Assembly (NCBI GenBank): GCA_015491905.1
Contig: WGGC01000120.1
Location: 1 to 46,363, forward strand
Source of the DNA: Bacteroidales bacterium
Lineage (GTDB): Bacteria; Bacteroidota; Bacteroidia; Bacteroidales; F082
Length of the DNA: 46,363 bases
Reading direction: 5' to 3'
Under the pieces are notes generated by a model that saw nothing but the letters and a program-made list of their open reading frames with translations, was not told the origin of the DNA and made no database searches. Below are positions 1 through 9,200 of the stretch, one piece after another. How positions within the stretch are numbered: position 1 is the first letter of the stretch; every line of letters starts with the position of its first letter. The position numbers and the translations under genes were made by a program.

Positions 1-1
1 A

Positions 2-376
2 GATTTGGAAAACGGAACAATAGAAGTAGCCCGCCGGGATACTCTTGAAAAAGAAATACTCCAAATGGAGGATATTGATGAAAAAGTAGAAAATTTACTC
101 GAACAAATTCAACAAAATATTTTTCAAAAAGCTCTTGATTTTCGTGAGGAACATACGTTTAAGGTTGATACCTGGCAAGATTTTAAAGAAAGAATTGAGA
201 AAGGTGGGTTTGTTTGGGCACATTGGGATGGGACTCCGGAAACAGAACAAAAAATAAAAGATGAAACAAAAGCTACTATTCGTCTTATTCCTTTAGAGCA
301 GGATAATGAAAGTGGAAATTGTATTTATACCGGAAAACCGTCAAAAGGTAGAGTAGTTTTTGCAAAATCATATTAA
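2..376 (+). CDS. proS: Prolyl-tRNA synthetase, C-terminal end (partial)
   Basis: This is the last ~125 residues of a class II prolyl-tRNA synthetase, which charges tRNA-Pro with proline in the cytoplasm. The reading frame is open to the left edge (base 2 is a GAT codon in frame), so the gene begins outside the window and no real start is present. The visible part has the block [15 protein letters not shown], which ends the anticodon-binding domain of the archaeal/eukaryotic-type (ProS type 3) enzyme. It also has the C-terminal domain with [15 protein letters not shown] and a terminal tyrosine, both typical of that type. A hairpin terminator follows eight bases after the stop, so transcription probably ends here. 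The identification is firm; the enzyme subtype is inferred from the C-terminal extension. Confidence 0.93.
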   Translation, partial: DLENGTIEVARRDTLEKEILQMEDIDEKVENLLEQIQQNIFQKALDFREEHTFKVDTWQDFKERIEKGGFVWAHWDGTPETEQKIKDETKATIRLIPLEQDNESGNCIYTGKPSKGRVVFAKSY

Positions 377-383
377 TTAATCT

Positions 384-408
384 AAGGGGGTTTTTACTCC
401 CTTTTTTT
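384..408 (+). terminator. Intrinsic terminator after proS
   Basis: A 7-bp stem (aaggggg 384-390 with ctccctt 397-403, one G-U pair) has a 6-base loop and runs into seven T. It lies just after the proS stop and points in the proS direction. Confidence 0.75.
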
Positions 409-450
409 ATTTATTTTCATATGTTTTGAAAATGTTTATATAAACAGGCT

Positions 451-1254
451 ATGTCAGAAAAAAATTTATTTAAACCTGCCAGTAAAAAAGAAAAATTGCA
501 AGCTTTTGGAAGGCTATTGGATATTATGGATGATCTGCGATCGGGTTGCCCATGGGATAAGGAACAAACATTGGAGAGTTTGCGTCACCTTACCCTTGAG
601 GAATCGTATGAATTATCGGATGCTATTTTGCAAAATGATTTAAAAGGTATTGGAGAAGAATTGGGTGATTTGATGCTTCATTTGGTGTTTTATGCAAAAA
701 TTGGAGAAGAAAAAAATGCTTTCGATATAAAAACAATATTAGATGGTATTTCTGATAAATTGGTTTTTCGTCATCCACATATTTATGGTGATGTAAAAGT
801 AAATAATGCTGAAGAGGTTGCAGATAACTGGGAGAATCTTAAATTAAAAGAAGGTAAAAAATCGGTTCTCTCTGGTGTTCCTCAATCTTTACCACCGTTA
901 CTAAAAGCATACCGTATGCAGGAAAAAGCTAAAGGCGTTGGATTTGAATGGGAAAACCGTCATCAGGTTTGGGAAAAGGTTATGGAAGAAATGAATGAGC
1001 TGAAAGAGAATGTTAACCATAATGAGTCAAAGGATAAAATAGAAGATGAGATGGGTGATGTTTTTTTTGCATTAGTAAATTATGCACGGTATCTGGGTGT
1101 GAACCCTGATGATGCTCTGGAGCGAACTAATAAGAAATTTATCAGAAGATTTAATTACATTGAAACTCAGGCTAAAAAAACAGGAAAACCTCTTGCTAAA
1201 ATGACACTTGAGGAAATGGATAAGTATTGGAACCAAGCTAAAGGTTTAGAATAA
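451..1254 (+). CDS. mazG: Nucleoside triphosphate pyrophosphohydrolase MazG
   Basis: MazG hydrolyses nucleoside triphosphates to monophosphates and pyrophosphate, cleaning the nucleotide pool and affecting the stringent response. The 267-residue length matches the two-domain family (about 263 in E. coli). The N-terminal MazG domain carries CPWDKEQTLESL, LEESYEL and EELGDLMLH, giving the ExxE...ExxD magnesium-binding set. The second domain repeats it with EEMNELKE and EDEMGDVFFALVNYAR, followed by NPDDALERTNKKFIRRF, a strong family signature. The gene stands alone between the proS terminator and a convergent operon. The start is the first ATG after the upstream stop; no clear ribosome-binding site is seen. 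A 14-base palindrome lies 4 bases before the start. Identification is firm. Confidence 0.95.
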   Translation: MSEKNLFKPASKKEKLQAFGRLLDIMDDLRSGCPWDKEQTLESLRHLTLEESYELSDAILQNDLKGIGEELGDLMLHLVFYAKIGEEKNAFDIKTILDGISDKLVFRHPHIYGDVKVNNAEEVADNWENLKLKEGKKSVLSGVPQSLPPLLKAYRMQEKAKGVGFEWENRHQVWEKVMEEMNELKENVNHNESKDKIEDEMGDVFFALVNYARYLGVNPDDALERTNKKFIRRFNYIETQAKKTGKPLAKMTLEEMDKYWNQAKGLE

Positions 1255-1284
1255 GTTAGTTCTTTACTTATATTTTTAGGTATA

Positions 1285-1596
1285 CTAATCTTTTTTTGGC
1301 AAGGAGTTGGTAAGTATTTGGAAAAACATTTTGAAATCTGAAAACAGACTCCATAAAGGATATTTAAATGTTGCCGGTTTATTTTTCTCAAAGAAAAAAT
1401 GGCCAACCCACGCAAATCCATATCCAATAATTGGAATAGCCCACCACAATTTACCCCATGTTCCGGATATAGTTAAATAAATTGCGAATAAAATTAATAG
1501 TCCTGTTCCTGTGAAATGTAACTTCCTGCATACATTATTTTGGTGTTCACTTAAATAAAAAGGATAAAATTCCTTATATGTCTTTATTTTTTCCAT
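1285..1596 (-). CDS. Mpo1-like / DUF962 small membrane protein
   Basis: This 103-residue protein belongs to the DUF962 (YGL010w/Mpo1) family. Yeast Mpo1 is an iron-dependent dioxygenase in alpha-oxidation of 2-hydroxy fatty acids; the bacterial role is not established. Visible family marks are SEHQNNVCRKLHFTGTG (His18, His27) and GYGFAWVGHFFFEKNKPATF (His66), then the FKYPLWSL tail. Two hydrophobic segments lie at about 30-43 and 50-65, so it should sit in the inner membrane. The usual HxNPxNR is changed to HQNNVCR. It starts 5 bases after the stop of the iorB-like gene, so it is very probably the third gene of that operon. Membership of the family is firm; the biochemical role is inference. 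Confidence 0.85.
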   Translation of the reverse strand: MEKIKTYKEFYPFYLSEHQNNVCRKLHFTGTGLLILFAIYLTISGTWGKLWWAIPIIGYGFAWVGHFFFEKNKPATFKYPLWSLFSDFKMFFQILTNSLPKKD

Positions 1597-1601
1597 ATAT
1601 T

Positions 1602-3800
1602 TTAAAATGTAAGTTGGTGATCTGATAATGGTAAACTTCTGTACCTTTTGCCTGTGACGGCATAAATAGCATTAACGATTGCCGGAGCAATAACAGGAAC
1701 TCCCGGTTCGCCTATTCCGGTAGGGGCTTCATGGTTTTCTACAATTTGAACATTAACTTTTGGCGACTGTGGCATTCGTGTTAATAAAAAATTGTTGAAA
1801 TTATTTTGCTGCACTACTCCGTTTTTAACAGAAATTTTACCATAAAAAGCCAGTGACATCCCAAATATTGCAGATCCTTCCATTTGAGCTTTAATGGTGT
1901 CGGTATTTATCGTTTGACCACAATCAACAGCCATACTAATTTCTTCTACAGTTATTTTATTTTGTTCAACCTTTACTAAAACAACAGCTGCTACATAACT
2001 TAAAAAACTGTAATGTACAGCAAGCCCCATACCATAACCTTTTGGTAATGACCTGCCCCATTCAATATTTTTAGCAGCAATTTTTAAAACGTTTTTTAGC
2101 CTGCTGGTGTTTAAATTAAATGATTGATTTCCAAAATTAATTTTTCTGTCTGGGCCAATTAACTTTAGTCTGTATTCTAAAGGATCGTATTTGGCAGCAT
2201 AAGAAAGTTCATCAGCAAAAACATTGATGGCAAATCCCTGAAAAATATTGCATACAGACCTCAGCCATCCAATTCTTACAAATGCTTCAGCTTTTGCATT
2301 TTCTACCTGAATATTTGGAATGTTGAATGGCAGATTTGTGGCTCCTGAAGCTAATTCCCAAGGTGCAGCATACTCAGTTCCCGGTCTAAATATTGATGAT
2401 ATGGATGGAAAAGCCAGCCTGTGAAGCCAACCGGTTGTATTTCCTTTTTCATCAATGGAAGCTTCCAGGTGTTGGGCACTTATTGTATGGTAATAATCAT
2501 GACGGATATCATTTTCACGTGTCCACACAACTTGAACAGGTTTTCCTGTTTTTTTTGAAATAATAACTGCTTCCAGAGCAAAATCAACTTGTGACTTCCT
2601 GCCAAAACCTCCTCCCAAAAGGGTTACATGAACTGTTACATTATTTTCCGGAATTCCCAGATATTTAGCTGCGTCTTTTCTTACGCGCTGAGGAGCCTGT
2701 GTTGGAGACCATATAGTACAAGTATCCTTTGTTACAATGGCTACTGTATTAGGTGTTTCCATAGAAACATGAGCCAGATGAGGAAGGCGAAATGTTGACT
2801 TTATAATTTTTGTTGCTCCTTGGAAGGCTTGTTTAGTATTTCCAACTTGCTTTACTACTTTGGCAGAATTCAAAACACGTTTGGTTAGTGTTTCCATAAA
2901 CTTATCAGTGTCATAAGTACCATTAGGGCCGGCTTTCCAATCTGTTTTTAATTTTTTTATTGCTTCCATTGCTGTCCATGTTGTGTCGGCAACAACGGCA
3001 ATACCACCCAGTGGCCCAAAAGGACCTTTAATTCTGGGAATCTCAAAAATATCACTAACTCCTTTAACTTTTTCGGATTCTTGCTTATCATATCTAATTA
3101 CGCTGCCATAGGTTACTGGTGGTCGGGCAATGACAGCATATTGCATTCCGGGTAACCTTATATCCAAGCCAAATGTAGCGGTTCCATTTGTAATTTCTTT
3201 TACATCTACACTCTTAAGCGCTTTGCCAATGTAATTGAAGTCTTTTGGTTTTTTTAATCGTATTTTTTTTGGTGGTGTTATTTTTGATGCTGGTTCTACC
3301 AGGTCACCATAAAATATTTTTTCAGAAGTCCCTTTCTGGTATACATAATGTTTCTCGGCAATACAGGATGAAACAGGAATTCCCCACTTTATGGCGGCAG
3401 CTTCAATAAGCATTTCCCTTACGGAAGCACCAATTTCCCTTAAGGGCATGAATAAAGTTCGTACGCTACGTGAACCATCGGTATTTTGATTTCCGTACTT
3501 TGGATTTCCTTCTGCCTGGATTACTTTTACATAAGACCAGTCTGCATCCATTTCATCAGCAATGATTGAACTTAAAGATGTTCTGACACCTTGCCCCATT
3601 TCCGACCGGGTAACAACCAATTCACAATTTCCATCTGGATATAAAAATACAAATAGGTTAGGATTAAAAACATCAGGGGTATTTTTATTTTTAGAAAAAA
3701 CTACTTTTGAAGGAAGGTGCACCGCCAAAATTAAAACCGTAGAATACTTTCCAAGTGTTTTAACAAATTTACGCCGGCTTATATTTTCAATTTCCTTCAT
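1602..3800 (-). CDS. Molybdopterin-binding subunit, isoquinoline 1-oxidoreductase beta type
   Basis: Large subunit of a xanthine-oxidase-family molybdenum hydroxylase, the type called IorB. Such enzymes hydroxylate N-heterocycles or oxidise aldehydes and pass electrons to the iron-sulfur subunit. The N-terminus has a twin-arginine signal (SRRKF, Arg9-Arg10, then a hydrophobic stretch), so the complex is probably exported folded to the periplasm. Family blocks include SEMGQGVRTSLSSIIADE, GGGFGRKSQVDFALEAV and, near the end, GIGEPGVPVIAPA, where Glu698 matches the catalytic glutamate. At 732 residues the length is normal for the single-chain IorB group. It overlaps the upstream [2Fe-2S] subunit gene by 4 bases (ATGA). 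No molybdenum-cofactor chaperone gene is adjacent. The substrate cannot be read from sequence: isoquinoline, an aldehyde or another heterocycle are all possible. Confidence 0.9.
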   Translation of the reverse strand: MKEIENISRRKFVKTLGKYSTVLILAVHLPSKVVFSKNKNTPDVFNPNLFVFLYPDGNCELVVTRSEMGQGVRTSLSSIIADEMDADWSYVKVIQAEGNPKYGNQNTDGSRSVRTLFMPLREIGASVREMLIEAAAIKWGIPVSSCIAEKHYVYQKGTSEKIFYGDLVEPASKITPPKKIRLKKPKDFNYIGKALKSVDVKEITNGTATFGLDIRLPGMQYAVIARPPVTYGSVIRYDKQESEKVKGVSDIFEIPRIKGPFGPLGGIAVVADTTWTAMEAIKKLKTDWKAGPNGTYDTDKFMETLTKRVLNSAKVVKQVGNTKQAFQGATKIIKSTFRLPHLAHVSMETPNTVAIVTKDTCTIWSPTQAPQRVRKDAAKYLGIPENNVTVHVTLLGGGFGRKSQVDFALEAVIISKKTGKPVQVVWTRENDIRHDYYHTISAQHLEASIDEKGNTTGWLHRLAFPSISSIFRPGTEYAAPWELASGATNLPFNIPNIQVENAKAEAFVRIGWLRSVCNIFQGFAINVFADELSYAAKYDPLEYRLKLIGPDRKINFGNQSFNLNTSRLKNVLKIAAKNIEWGRSLPKGYGMGLAVHYSFLSYVAAVVLVKVEQNKITVEEISMAVDCGQTINTDTIKAQMEGSAIFGMSLAFYGKISVKNGVVQQNNFNNFLLTRMPQSPKVNVQIVENHEAPTGIGEPGVPVIAPAIVNAIYAVTGKRYRSLPLSDHQLTF

Positions 3801-4249
3801 CCTCTTCCTTTTATTGTTTCTTTAATAGCTTTTTTAATTCTGGAATAGGTTCCGCAACGGCATATATTACCCGACATTGCAATCTCAATTTCATCATCAC
3901 CGGGGTTGGTATTGTTTTGTAGAAATGCTGCAGCAGTTACCAGCTGACCTGATTGGCAAAATCCACATTGTGGAACATTTTCTTTTTGCCAATTATCTAA
4001 TAAGTCTGAATTTTCTTTTTCTAACCCTTCTACTGTAGTAATTTGTTTCCCTTCTGCAAACGAAATAGGTGTAATGCATGATCTAATAGGATTACCATCT
4101 AATAATACTGTACAAGCACCACATAACCCTGCACCACATCCATATTTAGTACCTGTGAAATTTAGTACGTCTCTTAATATCCATAAAATTGGCATCTTTG
4201 GATCCGCTGAAATTGATTGTGATTTCCCATTTAAGTAAAATGAAATCAT
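3797..4249 (-). CDS. [2Fe-2S] subunit, isoquinoline 1-oxidoreductase alpha type
   Basis: Small electron-transfer subunit of the molybdenum hydroxylase encoded next to it. At 150 residues it is the usual IorA length. It carries two [2Fe-2S] centres. The N-terminal plant-ferredoxin-like one uses Cys38, Cys43, Cys46 and Cys58 (GCGAGLCGACTVLLDG). The C-terminal four-helix one uses Cys95, Cys98, Cys130 and Cys132 (QCGFCQSGQ and NICRCGTY). All eight ligands are present. It has no signal peptide and would be carried out with the twin-arginine-bearing partner. It is first in the operon, and a -7-like box lies upstream. Start chosen at the first ATG, which gives the standard N-terminus. Confidence 0.93.
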   Translation of the reverse strand: MISFYLNGKSQSISADPKMPILWILRDVLNFTGTKYGCGAGLCGACTVLLDGNPIRSCITPISFAEGKQITTVEGLEKENSDLLDNWQKENVPQCGFCQSGQLVTAAAFLQNNTNPGDDEIEIAMSGNICRCGTYSRIKKAIKETIKGRG

Positions 4250-4275
4250 ATTTAATCATTTAAATATTATGTTTT

Positions 4276-4283
4276 CAAAAATA
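4276..4283 (-). promoter_or_regulatory. -7 box for the iorA-iorB-DUF962 operon
   Basis: On the minus strand this reads TATTTTTG, matching the Bacteroidota -7 consensus TAnnTTTG, 26 bases before the iorA-like start. No clear -33 TTTG was found at the right distance, so the call is tentative. Confidence 0.4.
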
Positions 4284-4473
4284 ATCAAAACTTTCTAATA
4301 TAGAATTATTATAAATAAAAAGTGTAAAATAATTTTAAAAATAGATTATCAGCTTATTCCGTTGGGCATAGATTTTTATAGCCTCTTATATTTTTTTGCT
4401 CAAAAAATGTTTTAATTTATTTTTTAAGAAAGACTTCACTTAAGAGTAATAAATTTAATTGATAAAAGAAATA

Positions 4474-6147
4474 TTATGAATAATCAAAACTACTCCAATC
4501 CAAAAATTCACGTAATATAGATGTGGGTGGAATTTCCTTTTCAGGAATGGGCATTAAATATGATAAAAATTTAAGTAATCGTTTTGCTTCTGCATATTCT
4601 GGAACAACCGGCGGAACTTCTTGTAAAAGTGGTTCTGCCCATTTTTTCAGAACTCCTAACTCAAATAAAAGTGCAGTATTAAACATAATATCAGCTTCTT
4701 CCTGATATGGGAAAATATTTTTTTCTTCTCCTTTCCTAACACTGGGCCAGCGCTGTAATGTTTCAAGGGCTGAATAACCCCGATATAAATTGTCGCGAAC
4801 CATTCTTCGTATTAACCGGTTGTCGGTAGTTGGAATTCTGTTGGACGAATCTATGCTTAGTGATGTTAGTGCCGACACATATATTTTATACTTCCTTTCT
4901 TTTGGAATAAACTGTGTTAAAACCGGGTTTAAACCATGAATTCCTTCCACAACTACAATTCCATTCTTTTTAAGTTTTAATGTTGTACCATCATAGTATC
5001 TTTTCCCATTTGAAAATGAAAACTTTGGTAATTTAATTTCTTTTCCATCAAATAAATCAAGAAGGTTGTCATTAAAAAGTTTTATATCTAATGCATATGG
5101 ACTTTCAAAATCATAATTTCCATTTTCATCTTTTGGGGTTAACTCTCTGTTTACAAAATAATTATCCATAGATATTACAACCGGTTTAAAGCCTGATACG
5201 CTTAATTGTACTCCAAGGCGTTTAGAGAAGGTAGTTTTTCCTGATGAAGATGGTCCTGAAATTAAAACTACCTTTACATGGTCTTTTTTACGATAAATTT
5301 GATCAGCAATTTGTGCCAGTTTTTTCTCTTGCAAGGCTTCGGTAACTTTAATAATATCGCCAATTTTGCCTTCCATATTAATTTCGTTAAGTTTTCCTAC
5401 ATTAGGCACCCCAATAATTTCATTCCATTCTTTTGATTCCTGAAATATTTCAAATAGTTTATTTTGGATTATTATTTTTTCCAACTCATCCGGGTTTTCT
5501 CTTTTTGGAAGAACCAACAGCATTCCGTTATAGTACTTTACCAGATCGAATTTTTTTATGTATCCTGTGGAGGGCACCAGATAACCATAAAAATAATTTA
5601 CAACATTATCTAAACGATATACAGAACTGTAAAACTGTTTACGGGTTCTCATTAAAGTGCATTTATCTTTTAACTTAAACTTTTTAAATATCTCAAGAGC
5701 ATATTCGGTTTTTATTTCTTCACGTGTAAAAGGCAGATCTTGATCAATAATTTCCAGCATTCTCTTTTTTAGTCTGTTTACTATTTCCTGGTGAGGATGT
5801 TTTCCTAAAATACTTTCCAGACTGCAATACAGGCCTTTGGAAACAGAATGCTCAATTTTTAAATTATATTCCGGATATAAATCCTGCGTTGCTTTAAACA
5901 ATATCATGGATAAAGAACGTACATACATTCTTTTACCATCCCAGTGATGATAATCGATAAATTCTACTGTTTTGGGTTTATATATCATATAATCCAATTC
6001 TTTTAAAGTATGATTTACCATAGCACCAAGAGTAGGAAAATGGTTGCTTATTTTTTGATCTTTAGCAATTTCTAATAACGAAGTTCCAAATGGGTATTCT
6101 TTTTCTTTTTTATTATTTTCAATAAATATTTTGTATAACTTTTCCAT
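4474..6147 (-). CDS. Nucleoside (uridine-like) kinase with N-terminal TGS-type domain
   Basis: A 557-residue two-part protein. Residues 1 to about 60 look like a TGS domain. They are followed by a segment similar to the second additional domain of threonyl/alanyl-tRNA synthetases (YHHWDGKRMYVRSL, about 66-79), which lacks the synthetase catalytic core. The C-terminal half is a P-loop uridine-kinase/phosphoribulokinase domain: Walker A GPSSSGKTT (298-306), VISMDNYFVNRE, FDGKEIKLPKFSF and VVVEGIHGLNP. This composite is a recognised family in Bacteroidota, Thermotogae and Firmicutes, usually annotated as nucleoside or uridine kinase. It should phosphorylate a nucleoside with ATP/GTP in pyrimidine salvage. 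What the TGS region senses is unknown. It has its own -7 box and follows the terminator of the efflux operon. Confidence 0.87.
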   Translation of the reverse strand: MEKLYKIFIENNKKEKEYPFGTSLLEIAKDQKISNHFPTLGAMVNHTLKELDYMIYKPKTVEFIDYHHWDGKRMYVRSLSMILFKATQDLYPEYNLKIEHSVSKGLYCSLESILGKHPHQEIVNRLKKRMLEIIDQDLPFTREEIKTEYALEIFKKFKLKDKCTLMRTRKQFYSSVYRLDNVVNYFYGYLVPSTGYIKKFDLVKYYNGMLLVLPKRENPDELEKIIIQNKLFEIFQESKEWNEIIGVPNVGKLNEINMEGKIGDIIKVTEALQEKKLAQIADQIYRKKDHVKVVLISGPSSSGKTTFSKRLGVQLSVSGFKPVVISMDNYFVNRELTPKDENGNYDFESPYALDIKLFNDNLLDLFDGKEIKLPKFSFSNGKRYYDGTTLKLKKNGIVVVEGIHGLNPVLTQFIPKERKYKIYVSALTSLSIDSSNRIPTTDNRLIRRMVRDNLYRGYSALETLQRWPSVRKGEEKNIFPYQEEADIMFNTALLFELGVLKKWAEPLLQEVPPVVPEYAEAKRLLKFLSYLMPIPEKEIPPTSILREFLDWSSFDYS

Positions 6148-6163
6148 GTTTCAATTTTTTATA

Positions 6164-6171
6164 CAAAGATA
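6164..6171 (-). promoter_or_regulatory. -7 box for the nucleoside kinase gene
   Basis: The minus strand reads TATCTTTG, a perfect TAnnTTTG match, 16 bases before the kinase start. It abuts the terminator of the upstream efflux operon, so the two signals share bases. Confidence 0.6.
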
Positions 6172-6203
6172 AAAGGACAAATGGATATTCCACTTGCCCT
6201 TTT
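6171..6203 (-). terminator. Intrinsic terminator of the efflux operon
   Basis: Arms 6171-6184 and 6190-6203 form a 14-bp stem with a 5-base loop, 30 bases beyond the RND stop. The two A/C mismatches on the plus strand become G-U pairs in the minus-strand RNA, so the stem is continuous only in the direction of the efflux operon. A T-rich stretch follows. Confidence 0.7.
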
Positions 6204-6233
6204 AATAAATTAAAAAAATTATATTGATCTTAT

Positions 6234-9200
6234 TTATTTTTTCTTTCTTGTTATTTTTTTAATTGCTACTTTTCCTGAATAAAGAGCATGATACATTGAT
6301 GGAACAATTATCAGTGTTAAAAAGGTGGCAAATGTCAATCCAAAAATCACTGTCCACGACATTGGGCCCCAAAAGGCAGTATTGTCTCCACCAAAAAATA
6401 ATTGAGGATCAAAATATTTTAACCAGGTAAAAAAATTGATATTTAACCCTATTGCTAATGGAATTAATCCTAAAACAGTTGTAATTGCTGTTAATAAAAC
6501 AGGACGTAATCTGGTTTTCCCAGCCTCTACAATACATTCGCGTGCTATATCCATAGGCAAATCATCATCTTCTTCCAGTCCCATTTCCTTTTTCTTCCTT
6601 AGTTTCACCAGTCCTATATAATCAATTAGTACAATTGCATTATTTACTACCACCCCGGCAAGTGAAACAATACCTATTCCGGTCATGATTACAATAAAAT
6701 CCATATGGAATGTTGCCAAACCTCCGAAAACGCCGATAGTACTTAAGACGACACTGAACATTATTATAGAAGGCTTTACAAATGAGTTAAACTGGCTTAC
6801 CAATATAATCATTATAAGTGCCAATGCTATTAGCAAAGCACGGGCAAGAAAATCTGAAGCCTGCGACTGCTCCTGTTGTTCACCGGTAAAGGAGTATTTA
6901 TAACCGGAAGGAAGCTGAAACTTAGCAAGAATTTTTTTTAATTTTCCATTAATTTCATTTGCATTATATCCTTTTATAACATTTGAGTAAATAGTAATAG
7001 TCCTTTTTCTGTCAATTCGGGTAATAGCACCATAAGTTGATCCGTAACTGTAACTTGCTACTGAAGATATGGGAACCTGAATAATGCGTCCTGAAGATTG
7101 TGATCTGAATGTTATTCGCTGGTTCATTAAATCGGGAATGTTATACCTGAATTTATCAGCTAATTTCATTCTGATTTTATATTCATCTTCTCCCACTTTA
7201 TAATCAGAAATTTCCTTGCCAAATAATGCAGTTCTTATGGCATCTCCAATTTGTGCCGTAGATAATCCAAATCGACGTGCTTTATCTCTGTCAACATGAA
7301 TTAAGATTTCAGGTTTTCCAACATCAAGATCAATTTTTAACCCTTCTATACCGGGAATGTTATGTGCATTAATTGTTGCCCTGATAGAGTCTGTTATGGG
7401 TAATAAAGTTTTGAAATCTTTACCGCTTACTTCAATGTTTATTGGATATCCAACAGGAGGCCCTTCTCTTTGTTTTTCAAGAGAAATGTTTACTCCGGGA
7501 TATTTGCCTATTAAACTATCACTAAGTATTCTCATAATAGTTGAGGTGTTTACTCCATGACGATATTGATAGTCTACAAAATTAATAGTGATAATTCCTT
7601 TATTTGGCGCTCCTCCCTGACTTTTAAATCCTTCGTTTTGTCCAACAGCTCCCTTTCCGGTTACCGTTAATACTGATTCTACGATATTCATATCAGGTTT
7701 GAGGATATGATAGACTTTTTTTTGCAAAACCTGCATAACCGAATCAGTTGACTCAACATCTGTTCCTATAGGCGTTTCTGCAAGTACATTTATTAGTTTA
7801 GGTTGTGTAGAGGGGAAAAAATCAACTTTTGGCTTCGATCCAAAATAAAAGAAAATGGTTAAAATTAGTAAAGCAAAAGTCCCGGCAATTAACCAGTAGG
7901 AGTTTCTTTTCCTTAACGCAAACCGAATAAATTGTAAATATGTTTCTTCAAGCCACACTAAAAAAACTTCCTGGAACCATATACTTAACTTTGTTAAAAA
8001 GGCAAGATTTAATAAGCCTAATATGGCAGCAATAATTAATAACGAACCTAATAAATTCCAGTGTAATAAATATGAAATAATTGCCAAGCCTGTGAATATT
8101 CCCACATAAATAAGGCTTTTCTTTAATTTAGGTAATGAAGTGTTTTCACCAGGTTTGTAAAAGTCAATAAAAGCTACCGGAATAATTACCAAAGCATTAA
8201 GCAATGATGCAGTAAGTACAATAATTAGTGTTATAGGTAAAAATTTCATAAATTCCCCCATAATACTGTTCCAAAATATAAGAGGAAGAAATGCTGCCAA
8301 AGTCGTGGCTGTGGATGTTATAATAGGCACAGCTACTTCACCGGTACCTTGTTTGGCGGCTTCTTTTAACGAGAACCCTCTTTGTACAAAACGATATATA
8401 TTTTCTGTAACAACTATGGCATTATCAACTAACATACCAAGGGCTAAAATAAGTGCAAATAATACCATCATGTTTATCTTGTACTGAGCAATTCCCATTA
8501 CCATAAAAGCTATTAACATTGACATTGGTATGGAAAGGCCAACAATTAATGAGTTTCGCGTTCCTAAAAAAAGGAATAAGACACCTATAACCAAAATAAC
8601 CCCCATTATAATGCTGTTTTCCAGATTGTTAATCTGACTTATTACCTGTTTAGACTGGTCGTTGGTAATGGTAATACGTAAATTGGAAGGAATTAAGTTT
8701 GATTTTCGTGCTTGTTTTATTACGGTAGAAACCTGATCAATGGTAGAAAGCAAATTTTCACCACTTTTTTTAATAATTTGTAGGGTAACAACAGGCTGTT
8801 TATCTAAATATGAATAACTTTCCCTGTCTTTAAATCCAAATACAACATTTCCAATATCACGCAGGTAAACAATATTTCCTTTATCTCTTTTTACGATAAT
8901 GTTTTCAATTTGTTTTGGATTCTTAAATTCACCTATTAACCTTATCGACCGTCTAAAATCCCCAATTTTAACATTCCCTCCTGATATGGACATGTTTTCA
9001 TATTTAACTGCATTTTCCACGTCTGCATAGCTAACTTGCATGGCGGCCATTTTAAAAGGATTTAAATTTATTTTTACCTCTCTGTTTGTGATTCCGGTTA
9101 TTTTCACGCTTGATACTTCAGAAATTGGTTCAATTTCATCTTTTAAGTCATTTGCGTAATTTTTTAATGTGCTTGGACTGTAATTCCCTGAAAGATTGAT

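Noticed and set aside
1167-1427. Minus-strand ORF across the end of mazG and the DUF962 gene
   Set aside because: It overlaps two well-supported genes in other frames and has no recognisable protein features.
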